DNA of 64,000 bases, taken from assembly GCA_029532625.1 (NCBI GenBank), contig JARFXM010000004.1, forward strand, positions 1,488,001 to 1,552,000, written 5' to 3'. How positions within the stretch are numbered: position 1 is the first letter of the stretch; the number at the start of each line of letters is the position of its first letter. This document shows, one piece after another, positions 43,401-55,903 of this stretch. The position numbers and the translations under genes are program-made. Below the pieces are notes generated by a model, which saw only the letters and a list, made by a program, of their open reading frames with translations, was not told the DNA's origin and searched no databases. This DNA comes from Lomentospora prolificans (Eukaryota > Ascomycota > Sordariomycetes > Microascales > Microascaceae).

Positions 43401-46400
43401 CGAGGGCATCATCAAAAGGCCCGGCAGGCGGAAAAAGAGGGGCTGGGACGCCATTTCCCATCCTGTAATTTGGGATGTTGTACGACTCTATCTGCACGCG
43501 TTCGAGTTCGGTACCTTTTGAGAAAGGAGGGGGTGGTTTGCATGAGTCGGGCCTTGTTTCTTCTCGGGGACGGGTTGTTGGCCAGCAATCAAACCAGTGC
43601 TAAAAATGGAGAGAGAGAAAGGAAACGAGAGTGAGCGAGTCAGACCCAGGGGAGGGGAGAGGTGCGCCGGGGCAGTTTAGGGTCGTTCCGGCATGGCTAC
43701 GACCCAGCGCGCTGGGTACGATCCGGCAAGCGTTGCGCCAGCTATACCCTAGTCGACCACGAATACGCTCAAACTCGCCAGCGCTACCGACTCGCTTCGG
43801 CTTTTCGCCTTAGCCTGCCTCAAGTACACTCAAGTACCGGGAAAAGGGGGGGAGATGAATGAAGTATCATCACGCAAGCTGTAGTAATGAAGAGGCAATT
43901 ATCGAAAATGAATGAAAAGGGGGAAGCTTTAGCGATCAGATCGCTCAGTTGCGGCGAGGAAAAAGATGGTCCCAGCCAGTGCAGGCCATGAGGTGCAGCG
44001 GTTAGTGGACCAAATGCGAGATCTACGGATGGGTTTCAAGGGCAGCGAGGTAATGAGGAGAAGATGGCCCCAAAAAAAGAAGGTTGTTCAGCTGGAGACC
44101 GGGGCCAATTTTGACGCTCGGCCTTTGATTATGATGGGTGCGCGTTCTAGTACGATTAGAGGCAGCTGTCGTTCGTTCAGTGACGTCAATGAGTTGGTTT
44201 GCCTGACTTATAGCGTACCACATACTCGGGATATTCTACCAAGGCTGTCCTCAGCCCCAGGGAAGCACAAAAGACAGTGCATAATGAATACACGCGCTGA
44301 CTCGAGTATATGATGATGAACGCGGCACGAACAGCCCCCCCTGCTACACAACTGGCACACAGAGAAGAATCTGGTAGGCAAAGAGCAGAGATGTCATCCC
44401 GATCAATGGGCTCATCAGCGGGCCTAGTACTGAGCCAGACTTACGATATCCCTTTCTCGTCGGCGTGTCGGCTTGGAATCCCCGAGGGCTTTGTATAACA
44501 TTACGAAGCATCAAAAACCGCACATTGCGCTCAAAGGAAGAGAGGCGAGAAAATGATGGCGCGGGTCGGTCTTGGAATCTCAGGGTTCGGGCGGGTGCGA
44601 TCCGTCAGTTTGGGTCCCCTTGGTTTCTTACTCTTCGGGAACTTTGCTTTTGTTTCCCATCGTTCTTTGTTCCCAAAGAGTTTTAGCCCGCGGGCTTGAA
44701 GCACAGGTTCCCGGGGGCTCTCTGCCCTTTCCCACCCCATCATTTTCGTCCCTGGTTCCGCGGTAGCGAGATTACCCGCGGGGGGGATATTAGGCTTCGC
44801 TTCCCAGTGGACGAGATGTGGTCGATCGAAGAACGATGGAAGGGCTGATCCTGGCTCAAAGATGACCGTTTGGGGTTCCGTCCCTCTCTTCATCGAGGGC
44901 CAATTCGGCCAAGATGCGGTGCTGCATTCGGCCTTGCGCTGGCGTGGCCAGCTCAGTCGTGTTAATTTATGTATGGGCGGACCTGTCTTGCCAGTGTCTG
45001 AAGGGTGCCCTGACATTGACTGGCAGGCAGCAGGACTCGAATCTAGTCGGTTCCTTGTATGTAGACGTCCTCTGTGTCCGGTCGAAAAATCTTGCCCATC
45101 GACAGACTGATCAATCTCGTTGTGCGTCCTACTCCTTGCGGACCACGTCACCTAGCAGAGCGAATTCACCCTTTTCTCCTGCCGCTTAATACCGCTGCTC
45201 TACTGGTACCTCTTGAAGCATCCCAGCGCGGTGGGTACTTGCATCGATTGATCGATCAAATGGTTTGACATTCCACTGCATTTGGGGGTTACAATGCATC
45301 AACGAAATGGACCCGCGGCGGGCGTGGGAGCTTGTTGGAAGCCCCTGTCAGGTTGATTGAATGTTAGAAACCCTTTCCGTCCGTTTTACGACCTAGACTT
45401 TGGATGGCCCGTCTCGGTTTCCTTGTGCGCCGTTTTATTTTTCTGTGTTGAGAGACGTGGGTCCAAAAAGAACAAGTTTAGGCGCGAGTATGACGCAGAA
45501 CAGAGCAATTCACTTTTTTCTCTAGATATAGATGGGGCTTCCATAAGCATACCACATTGCCAGTTAGAAGTGGCTCCTCGGGACAGTCCAAAAGAGGGGA
45601 AAATGACAAGAACACTGCCAGGATTATGCAAGAGAGTGCTTGGGGGAAATGTCACTGGGCGCGGCTGGACTGGCCCATATCAATATTTTGTTTCCTAATC
45701 CCAGTAACCAGCCCACCGGGATGCACTTGAGAAGAGGAGACAATTGTGGAGGACAAATCAGCACTAGTGTATTAGGCTGGCTTAGAGAAACGATAGTGGA
45801 CAGACAGGGATTGATGCAGAAGGCCAGCAGTGGAGGATACTACAGGGATGTCTGGTACTTGTACAAGGAAAAAAAAGGATGGGCTAAAATATGTGCTGGG
45901 GTATGAAGTATTATTAGGAACGTAGAATGAAGGGGAAGGAGCAATGAAGTGGAGAGGGGGAGCGGGAATCAGTAAGTGGATGAAGAAGGTTCCAGGGAGA
46001 GTTGATGCTGGTCATCCGTCCATTACTTGTGCCACTAACACCACAATCCACCAACTTCCCCCCCAAAGGGCCACCCACACCTGCTGTCATTCCTGATTTC
46101 CTAGTTCCAGGAGCAGAAGAGGCACCGGCACGTTGGTACCAGCCATTCTTGCTCAACTCCCTTCAATGTTCCTTCCCTACTTGGTACTTCGTACAGAACA
46201 CCATTGAGCACATTAACCGACTCTGGAGCGCTACCTCAGTAGATCCAATCGTACCTTCTCATCCCTTTTAGACCCCCCCTCCACACACCCCCATAAGACC
46301 TGTTTCCTCTTCTTCTTTCCCTCCCACCCCCTCCTCTCCCAGTCTGCCGGGTACTACATAACCCTCGCCTTGCCCTGACACTCCTAGTCCGACCAGATCC

Positions 46401-46895
46401 CGGGGGCTCTCTCGCCAAGGGCATCTGCCACGACTCGACAATCTGACTCCGCCACACGTACAACCTTTTCCAGCTGTCGGAAACATCACTGGCATTTTGG
46501 ATTGGCAAGGCGAGAGGCTCCTTTGGTGTTTGCAAGGGAGAGAGAGGAGAGGCAAAGGCCATTTTCTTTCCAGGAACGCGCGCAGAGGTTCGGCATTACT
46601 ATGGAGTGTCTCCTGGGCAGACCCTATCCATACACTCCCTCGTCCGACCGCCCTCACTCCATCTCCCCATCTCCTCTTATAACCCACGCAATAACGACAC
46701 TGACACACGGCATAACGATACAACACTACTCATTCTCTTACTCTTAAAGCTAATCTAGCGCCTTACTCCCATACTCGCATTCTTTCTCCATCCTCGTATT
46801 CTTTCTCCATCCTTGTGCTCTATAACCTCGTCTTTACTGTATCTTTAATTTCCATAAGTCTTCTTGGGGGAGAAAGCTAGAGGAACAATTTCAGA
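40466..46895. other. 6.4-kb gene-free region
   Basis: The longest gap in the window, between the divergent CDC45 and methyltransferase genes. ORFs of up to about 206 codons exist on the - strand (44531-45151), but they are low in recognisable structure and overlapped by ORFs on the other strand. Homopolymers are present (G10 near 42,090, C12 near 42,830). I see no transposase, reverse transcriptase, tRNA or 5S rRNA. The last 700 bp are pyrimidine-rich, probably the methyltransferase promoter. Confidence 0.45.
40483..40488. promoter_or_regulatory. MCB-type element ACGCGT upstream of CDC45
   Basis: Exact MluI cell-cycle box 18-23 bp before the CDC45 ATG, in the context AAAACGCGTCGCGAG. In fungi MBF binds this sequence in promoters of replication genes. 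Its position so close to the start codon suggests a very short leader, or a site within the 5' untranslated region. Confidence 0.5.
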
Positions 46896-48094
46896 ATGGA
46901 AACTCCCAACACGCACCCAGACGACCCAGTCAGTTCCCTGCATTCCAACGATGATGACGGTATGGACTTCACTTCCGACTATGAGCCGTCTTCCGCATCA
47001 TCTGGCTTCACGTCTATAGAGACGGCCACAAAGTATCATATTTACGAGAATGGACGGTATGTCACACTACTCTAGCGATTTGCGAACATGTATCCTGACT
47101 CTTTCTACAGGCGCTATCAGGCATTCGTCGAAGGGAGGTATCCGCTGCCCAACGACGAGATCGAACAAAACCGGGAAGAGATCAAGCATTCCATGGCCAA
47201 GGTCGTGACGGGAAGTCCCCTGGGCATGGCACCTTTGGGGGACAATCCCCAAAAGATAATTGATCTCGGCACCGGCTGCGGCTTGTGGGCGATTGAGGGT
47301 ATGTCTAAAGCCATCTTTTCGAGTTGTCCAAGGTTCATAGGCTCATCACATGCTCTAGCCGGGGATTGTTATCCCAGTGCCCACGTAATAGGCGTGGACC
47401 TCTCCCCCATCCAGCCCTACTTTGCTCCTCCAAATGTCGAATGGAAGATAGACGACCTTGAGGCCGACTGGCCCCCAGCCTATCGCAACGCAGACTACAT
47501 CCACGGTCGCTGTTTCATCCCTACCCTCCGCGATCCTCATAAACTAATTGCCTCTTCCTTTGAGTAAGTCACCCCTTTTTACATGCCGCATCGCTGGTTT
47601 TCTTTTCTTCTTCGACTAACGCCCACGAAAGCCACCTCCGTCCCGGCGGCTGGCTCGAGTTTGGAGACATATGGGCCTATCCCCACTATGACAACGACGC
47701 CCTACCCCATGATTCCGTGCTCAACCGCTTCTTCACCATCTTCCACGCCCACTTCCGCCGCCAGTACGGCTGGCACCCTTTACACCCCGACGACGTCCCC
47801 GCCGCCGTTGCTGCCGCTGGCTTCATCAATGTCCGTGTCCGCCGTGAAAAGCTACCCCTGGGTCCGTGGTGCCGCCAAAAGGGCGATAACAAGATGCGCG
47901 AGGTGGGCCTCTACATGCAGCTCCTCGTTGACGGTCTCGTGGCTGGCGTGCTGGCCAAGTACAAGGAGCTCGACCTCACAAAAGAAGAGGCGACTGCCTT
48001 GGCCTTGGAAGCGGAGAAAGCTGTTCGGGATCCCGGACAGTGCGCCTATCTTTGGTGGACTTCAGTCTGGGCGCAGAAGCCTGGAAGTGAGTGA
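46896..48094 (+). CDS. LaeA-like SAM-dependent methyltransferase
   Basis: Four exons: 46896-47056, 47111-47298, 47359-47563, 47632-48094, in phases 2, 1 and 2, with introns of 54, 60 and 68 nt; 338 residues. The disordered acidic N terminus (HSNDDDGMDFTSDYEPSSASS) is followed by the family block YHIYENGRRYQAFVEGRYPLP. The SAM site is IIDLGTGCGLWAIE, then VIGVDLSPIQP with the acidic residue of motif II, NVEWKIDDLEADW, YIHGR and LRPGGWLEFGD. This is the fungal TAM/LaeA-like group, whose members range from regulators of secondary metabolism to tailoring methyltransferases. The target cannot be read from sequence. It is a neighbour of a Zn2Cys6 regulator 0.6 kb away, in convergent orientation. 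Confidence 0.87.
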
Positions 48095-48727
48095 ACGAGA
48101 GCCCTTTTCGCGGCCCTTTGTTCCTGCTCTCCTCCGCTTTTCCCGAACGGGTCCGATCTTGCGACCAACTCCCCACTGGCTTGCGGTTAGTCCGAACTCT
48201 TCGGCAAATCTCCTGGCCGCGCCTTCCACACCACCATCCTTCGATTCTGTCTGTAGACGATGACGACGATGGCGGACGACTGTATAATGAACAAGCATAC
48301 TTAAGGGGCCCCATGCTAGAAACCCCTATGTTGTAACATGACGCGACATGACTGACACCCCCGGCTTATGAGATACGACATATTAGGCTACGATTACAAT
48401 TACGTGGGTATATTTAGAGGATAGAACAAATCTTGGGTTTTTTTTTCTTTTCTTTTTTAGCCAGTTTTGTTTAGAATATAAGGAAATGATATTATTTTGC
48501 TGAATATTATAAATGAGCTGCCTGCTTATGTTGTCTTTCTTTCTTTCTTTTTTTTTTTTCAGGGTATCTAGGTGCGAAAGAGTTGAGAATTCAGTACCGC
48601 CCACATACATCAACGTTGTGTGTGTTTTCCTGTTCGTTTTCGGGTTTTTTTTTTCGTTGTTGACTTTAACTCTGCTTTTGCTTCCTTCCCCTTCGGGCCA
48701 CTCTCCCTAAGAAAAGAAAACTGCGTA
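48095..48727. other. convergent intergenic region
   Basis: Tail-to-tail spacer of 633 bp between the methyltransferase and the Zn2Cys6 gene. T-rich tracts lie at about 48,440-48,460 and 48,540-48,560. No coding potential is recognised. Confidence 0.5.
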
Positions 48728-51627
48728 CTAGTACATATCCATCGGCCCTTCAGCATCCCAAGTCGGATCCCTTGACTCCCCCTGTCCAAAGCCGGCCATC
48801 CCCACCGAGTTGTACTCCTGCATAATGTAGCTCCAGTCCATGTCAGCGAGATCCCGCCCGCTCGCCCGCTCCCGGATCTGCCTCCGCAGCTGCTCCTGCT
48901 CCCGCGGTGAGGTGTGCGGATCGATCAATGGCGCCGCGAGGGGCTCGGCTATGGGCGCGACGGGAGCCGCGGCCGGGTACCGGGGGAGGCCGGCGAATCC
49001 ACCCCCAGCGGAGCCCACCATCATGCTCCCCATAAACGAGGATGCGGATGCGCCATCATCCGTCTCCCGACCGTGGCCGTGACCACGTCGGTTTTTCGAC
49101 CTCTCGGTGTGCGCTCGCAGCTGCGCGAGCCAAGCCGGCTCGACGACCTCCTTGCCCAGTTCCCTCTGCGCGGCCTCGTACGCGTCCCAAGCCTTGATGA
49201 AGAGGCGCCCGAAGGCCATGTGCATGGGGTTGTGCAGCTTGTTCATGAGCTCTCGCTTTTCGTAGCTCTCGGTGACGGCGATCCAGGCACGGTCGACGGT
49301 GGCGCCCGTGGTGCGACGGCGGAGCTCGTTGACGAGGAACATGTAGGCGGGGAAGGGGAAGTGCATGTAAGTGAACCATTTGTAGGGGCGCAAAGAAGGG
49401 GCGCTTTGCAATACCACGTCGTACTCGATGAGCTGGATGGATTCGCGGAAGAGTTCGTCACGCTTGGCTTGGTCAAGCGGATGCTGCGAGGGTCCCCCGC
49501 TGGGCGAACCACCTGGGGGACCGTCTCCGTGGCCAAGTCGCACGAGGAAAGCGGTGATACGCATCTTGAGGAGCATCTGTCTCGTCATTGTCAGTGTAAA
49601 AAAGTGAAGCGGAATGCGCTCGTCGCAGTGCCGAAGGTACTGGTTCTCAATGTATTGAGAAAAGCCGTCGAGCGTGTAGCTGATGTTGTCTCTGGCCACG
49701 CTACGGACTGTTGGGATCGGAGGGACGGTGATAGTCGGTGTGGGGGTGCCTGGACCGGCTGATGGCACGCTGCGTCCTGGGGTGGCAGAGGTTGCCGCCG
49801 ACGAACTCGCGGGGGTTGGCAGGCTGGCGGCGCCGCCTTCCGATTGGATGTTCGGCTTGATTGGGACGTCCCGGTTCGAATCGCTTCTCACGATCAACGA
49901 TAGTTCCAGTCTTGCTAAGCAGAAGATCATTTCGGTGGCACCCGCGTGCGGGATCGGCGGCTCCTTGCCGTCGACGTGCAAGTCCGTATCGTTGATGTTG
50001 AGCGGGAAATTGGTGTCGCTGGTGAATGACAGAGCAGTAACGGTAGAGCCTGTCATCTCACCAATGCGCCCGTCGTAACAGACCAGAGTCCACCAGAGGC
50101 GACGCCGGTGCTCGACTTCGAAAGGCGAGAGGCCGAGGAGGGCAGGATCTCGGTGGAGGCCCATGCGCTGAGCCATGCGAATTGCAATGGCGAGAAGACA
50201 GAATATCTGGCGGGGATCCATGAACTGGCGAACGGCAGTCTACACCGGACCGACCATCAGTACTCTCACGTATGCAAGGGGTTGATGAGGGGAGGGGGGC
50301 TCAAACAAGGTAAAGGGTATATGCTTGTAGGACCATAACGTCACTTGTTCGCATAAACCCTGCGTTAATGAGGGATTGCTGCGCAGCCGAGTGGAATCTG
50401 GTCAGCAAGATCGTTTTGGACTCTCCAAAGGTTTCCACGGCCTCATTCTCCTCCAAAGTATTCACTGCGACAAGGTATATGGCGAACATGAGGGCCTCAA
50501 GCTCCTTGGGAATGCTATCAAGGCGGGCCGAGACCTCAATTATCCTCCCTTGGATTGTTGGCGCATGAGTCAGGCGAAGCAACGGGTTCACACGGTTGAT
50601 ATAGATTTGCCAAAGTTGGAAAATGTGAATAGCGGATGGGTGAAGATGGGTGACAGACGCACTCCGGCCGCCAACCATGAAGGGGAAGCCCTCCTGGCTC
50701 TCGTACATCTTATCAAAGGCATGGTGAACTTTGGAGCCTTCATCAGCATCCTCTTCAGATGAGTCGTAAAGCAGATGTTCACTGGCACGGAACTAATATT
50801 GATCGTTAGTCGACAAGGAATTAAGAGAAAGGGTTCATCGGCCAATATAAATCCGATGTATGCCAATCAGAACCCGAAAGATGTGAGGCCGAGGCCAATC
50901 GATCCGGAGTCGCGCGGTTGGCAGTGTGGGATCCGGTAGGATATAGATCAAGATAACGCTCACCTCCTTGTGGAAAGGGAACCACTTTGATGGCCTGCAC
51001 GAATGTTAGCGCGTGTCACCCGCATACTCATCCATGTGTTGCTCAATGTTAAAAAAAAAAAAAAAAAAAAATTGGCACTCACTTTTCGTTGACAGACTTC
51101 GTCCTCCTCGAGCTGATGGACGCAGATTCGCTCGACTTCGGGCTCGTCCTCAACCCTTCAAAGTCCGTTTCGAGCTCCGTCACATCATCATTTCCGCCGG
51201 CACCGTCGGTAAGCCCTTGTCCAGGGAGTAATTCGGAGCTAATACTCTCAAACCTGATGTTGTTCTCGGAGAGCAGGTTCTCATACTTCCTCAACCTCTC
51301 AATTAGGTCCTTCTCCTGTAGGCGCTTCTTTCGGCGCCGGGGCGGCTGAGGCGGCACGACGCGGCATTCTACGCGGGCCTTGACGCAGTTGGCGCAAGGC
51401 TTGTTCTTATCACAACGGACTTTCCGCTGTTGACAGAGCACACAAGAAGTGCCCCTGGTGAGTTTGATGGCGGCCATGTCTTGCTGAGAGTGGGGCAAGT
51501 GCGGTCCTTGGCCTTGCTCGGGGAGTTGCTGGTTCAGAGTTGGGTTTGCTGCAGCAGGAGCAGTGCCAGATGGCCCAGAAGGGGGCGAGACCATGACGGC
51601 GGGGAGTTGGGATTGTTCCTCCGCCAT
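48728..51627 (-). CDS. Zn(II)2Cys6 transcription factor with fungal-specific regulatory domain
   Basis: Four exons: 51627-51083, 50994-50964 (31 nt), 50792-50307, 50239-48728, with phases 2, 0, 0, giving about 857 residues. The binuclear zinc cluster has C62, C65, C72, C78, C81 and C88 with CX2CX6CX5CX2CX6C spacing. A basic linker and a heptad-like stretch (EKDLIERLRKYENLLSENNI) should mediate dimerisation. The 31-nt exon encodes PSKWFPFHKE, joined to FRASEHLLYDSSEED. The middle homology domain (about residues 270-560) includes FCLLAIAIRMAQRMGLHRD and EHRRRLWWTLVCYDGRIGE, typical of the fungal_trans/XlnR-like fold. The third intron uses a weak donor, GTTTGA. Ser/Pro-rich and Gly-rich stretches occupy the C-terminal part. 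Target genes are unknown. The MFS and methyltransferase neighbours are candidates. Confidence 0.88.
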
Positions 51628-53508
51628 TGGAGCTCATCCGTTAGGTAGTACCGGTTTTCTTTACTTTTTCTAGGAGACTGCGGCGGTCACTGCGGCTACT
51701 CCCCGCCAAGCTGCCAGCAGCCGCACAGTAAAAAAGGAATACGTATTATTTTGATGGTCTTCGGGCTCGAAGACGAACGATGATACAAGAGACAGTATGG
51801 TGGTTTTCGGGTTCGGGTAATGCCTGGTGCGTGGTTTCGGGACCGAGATTTTGGAGGTACCCGAGTCTATGGGGTAGGCTTAGACTTCGGTGACCGAAGA
51901 GAGGCTATAAAGGCGCTGCGAGGCTGAGAAGCGCTACAACCAATGGGCACTAACTCGACTCCACGTCAATGGCGCTAACTCGGAGATCTACGTGGAATTG
52001 GATCTCTTTCCTTTGCTTATCCGAAGCGGAACCCACTCACACAATCTGCGAGCTACCCTAAACGCCAGAACAGGGCTGAACGCGGAGGATGGCCAAGAAT
52101 AAAGAATATGAGGTGGAACAAGCCGGTCGAATAGTCGTACGAGATTCGTTCTTCTGGATGTGGTATGATGGTGGCGTTGACGAACTGACGCAGGTGGATG
52201 CTGGCTTTGGTGGGAGTTGTAGAGGCTCTCCGAGAGAGGGTCTTGTCTACTCTAGGCTAAGCGGAGAGAGCTAAATCAGGATCAAGGAGAGAGTGGCGAA
52301 GGATTGGACTATCAACTGCGACGTTACTAAACGCCAATCCGCAAGAGGGAAGATTAGGTTGAAGGATTTGGTTCGTCACCCAATTGAGCGGTTTCTTCAC
52401 AGTGACTTGGGAATTAGGCAGAAGCAGCGGCGGTTCGGTGAGGGTCAAGAGAGGTGGAGCGGGGCAGTGGCCCAGGGGTTGTGGGTTCTATCGATTGAGG
52501 CACATCAAACTGAGGCCGGGATGCAGGGCTCACCTCGGTGGACTCGGCCTCGCAACGCGTTGCTCGGTCCAAGATCTTGAAGACGGGTCCGAGGGTGGGT
52601 GAAAGGGGTTCGCCCCGAATCTTTCCCGTACTCGAAGGAACCACGATGTGTTGGACAATGGCAGGGCTGAGCCAATTGTGCAACAGGCGCAACGTGGAGG
52701 GCAAATTATGAAATCAACCCCCTGTTTCAGTCTATAATAATCACGATAACGTTGATTGAAATGAAACTGTTCTGGATGATTTGAAGGCGAACAAGAGGAC
52801 AAGGCAGGCGGCAGTGGAGATGGAAAGGGAGAAGGAGGGATGTGTCAATTGCCGACTCCTTCCTCACATATATTGATCACCCCGGTATTGGACCTGATTT
52901 TATCCCCAGAGCCTCCCCACAAAGATTTTTCATGCGAGAGGCGACGTGATTACGTGCCCATCTGCGAGGAGTTTGCTCGCCGCTCAGACCTCGTATTATC
53001 CCACATTCGATGGAATGGCAGTTCCCACCGGGATATCAACAGGGGGACGTGGTATTACTGGGCGCTGCATTGAGCAGACATGGGGCTTTCGATTGCCTGG
53101 CTCTTCGAAGAACAGCCAGCCAGCGGGCGCATAGACGTTTTAGCTTCGAGAATGTACAAAATCTGAAGGATCGACCAGACGATCGTGGGATATCTGGGCA
53201 GATTGCTCAACTAAAGAATTTACACAATTAAGCTTTTGCCTCTCACCCCAAGGTCCCGTCGCCAGGCCAGGCGATGGATGGTCTTGGCGGTCGACTTGTG
53301 GGGCCCGGAAGCAACACCGATCAATATCGACTCCGCTAATCACAGGGCCCTGTTTCCCAGATTTTAGTGATTGGGCGGGCTCGCGACATAACTACGATGT
53401 GTGAGTAGTTTACGTGTACTAGCCAGCAGCCCAGGGCGGCAGGCCAGCTGGAATTGATTGATCCATTCCGAGCAAAAGCACGTGTTGCCAGGCACACTGG
53501 AACCGCCA

Positions 53509-53518
53509 GCTGGCCAGC
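53509..53518. repeat. intergenic palindrome GCTGGCCAGC, copy 3
   Basis: Exact copy, extending to a 14-bp perfect palindrome CAGCTGGCCAGCTG (53,507-53,520). Further CCAGC/GCTGG pentamers lie between 53,100 and 53,545. Confidence 0.7.
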
Positions 53519-55287
53519 TGACGTGTGTTGAACAGGGCTGGAGGAGGGACTTCACCCTAACTTTTGAATCCTCTATCCATCGTTGTCTCCATGTACCTTG
53601 GTATATCGAGTATTCGTCGTTCCCACAAATCAATCACTGCAATCAAACCTAGCGAGCTGCTGTGATATTCCGATTTGCAAGAACCCTTAGTCAATGAATC
53701 AAGGAGTTGGCATATCACATGCCAAGACAGCAGGCTCGGTGTCGCAGAGGACTTGCCAACTATATAATCTTCCACCGCTGGCTTTAACCGTCGGGACTTG
53801 ATCCATTGGCATGAACAGACAGGCAGCGTCAGAACGACTGTCCGGCGACTTGAACGGTCCAAGCTGGAGACGAGAGACGCATCCTAGATGGGCTGCTGCA
53901 CATACTGCGCTGCGCTCGCCGCTATTCGCCGTCCGCATGCAGTTCCCGGACGGCCAGAAATAAAGATGTTATTATCCCGTCCTACCGCTCTCTATTATCC
54001 AGACCCCCGGTATCCTAGCCAATTACGAAGTATTCCGGGCTCAAAGTAAGTAGGTGCAGATCCGGATATGGGGGGTTTTTTTGGGGGTGCTACTCATGCT
54101 GCGCCAGCAGCTCTGGACTTCCCCAACAACATCCCCGGCCAACTAAATAACCAGGCCGGGGACCGCACCGCAAGACATCGCCAGCGCCTGGCTAGGGCCC
54201 CTCCTTGGCAGCTGTATCGAATGCGGCGGAGCAGGTCCTTGATTTGAGGTGTTACTGTGCTCGCCGATCGACACAGCTCGTGAGACAAGTGAACGTGTGC
54301 GGATGGTCTAATCTGCAAGCACCAGGGTGCATGGGGAAACCGTTGACTGCTTCACTGTGCGGCCACTTCTATTCTACGTGAATCCCTTCTCCTTTTTTTC
54401 TTATCTGCAGGCATCAGAAACCAGGTGCTAAGTAGGACAGAGACCAAGACTCAAGTTAACATTACAGTAAAAGCAAAAAAAAGCAGAATACCCCATGAGA
54501 CAACTTGCGTCGCGACGCCCTTTTTACACCAGCCTTGACAACATCTACAAATTGCGAATACCCGGGAATATGCAGATTACTCGCGACGAGCCACTTCGCT
54601 CACCCACCATTTCAATGTTCCGACAGCCATTGCCCTTTTTACCCTTTACCGGCATGTCCCCCATGCAGCGTGTGTTTAGGCCAGGGAGACTATGTATGAT
54701 TATAACCGACGACAAAACAGAATAAACCACTCAACGAAGAGCAGACGAAAGGACACAAGACGCCACCAGAGCAAAGGAAAAACCCAGTTGTTTGAAGTAC
54801 ATAACCATCGATTCACGACGAGAGACATGACACCGGAACAGTGGAGGCTGGCCAGAGCTCAGAACACCGATACAATCTGACGGCCGCGCTCTCGCTCCGG
54901 CTCTAAATGTCCCCATCCCCTCCGGGCGTGCACGCCACGCTGTCTCGCTACAAGCAAAGTTTCTATTTTCTCCGTTCAAGCAATTCCCTAACGCAGCGCG
55001 TAGCTTGGCAAGTGCCCATATCTTCGAAATCCAAGCAGCTGAATCCAAGCACACCATTCTTGTGAGACCTCCACATCTCCAATCTGACACCCCGTGCCCG
55101 GAAACTACGCAGTTCGTCTTCCGCCTCTGAGACGCTAGTCTATTCAGAATGGAAAGTATTCGGAAACACCTCATCTTAATATCCTGAACCCTTTTTGTTT
55201 GGTTTCAGCATTATTTCCGCTCGTCTATAAGGTATTGGCCTCACGCGTCCTAGCCCAGCTCCTTATTCTCGCGAGGCCCGCTCTCCT

Positions 55288-55357
55288 TGTGTTCGTCTTC
55301 TTCTTCTCCTTCTTCTTGTTCGTGTTCTTGTTCTTGTTCTTGTTTTTGTTCTTCTTA
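55288..55357. repeat. CTT/GTT-type microsatellite
   Basis: Run of CTTCTT and GTTCTT triplets/hexamers in the region upstream of the MFS gene. Opposite-strand translations are Arg/Thr or Lys/Asn runs and are not treated as coding. Confidence 0.65.
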
Positions 55358-55903
55358 AGCGCTCAAGCAGGGTCGTGAAGACGTTCTGTGTATTGCTTCT
55401 TCTTGCTGCCGACCGTGAAGCCGGTTCCGTGATCTGCGGCCGCCACCACGGAAGCGAACTACTCACCCTCTGCCTATGCGACGTGGGACCCGTCCAACCC
55501 TCCGTATCCAGTTTCTGTAAATAGCAAGTTGCAAACTACGCCCTTTACACGCCATCGTTCGCTATCATCGTACGCACCAGCTTTTCGTCCTGTGGCGTCA
55601 TTAATCGTATCGATACTTACTTACACCTCGTTCGCTAGCACTTCACCGGAGGATCGCCCCGCCGCCGCACCTCTCACATATCTCTGCGAAAGGCGAACCC
55701 TGTGAGAGGTAGTACCCCAGTGCTGTCGACTCATTTTGGAAGAAAAAAGCACATGTAACCTTGCTCTCTACCTACGCACCTATCGTTCTGTACGAGAGAA
55801 GAGAGGGCCACAGTAAACCTGCATAACCCACGCCCCTGACAAGGTGTAAGCCACGTCCAAGCTCCGGAAAAGCATAGGGCTCTGCTGCCCCTCCACCTTT
55901 CCG

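Larger units (their letters stand above)
51628..55903. other. 4.3-kb gene-free region between regulator and MFS gene
   Basis: Divergent promoter space. CCAGC/GCTGG motifs cluster at 53.1-53.55 kb with one GCTGGCCAGC palindrome. A (CTT)n/(GTTCTT)n microsatellite occupies 55,288-55,357. ORFs are short, overlapping and unrecognisable. Confidence 0.45.

Noticed and set aside
44531..45151. 206-codon - strand ORF
   Set aside because: No recognisable motif, mixed composition, and overlapped by several + strand ORFs; no promoter or splice logic supports it.
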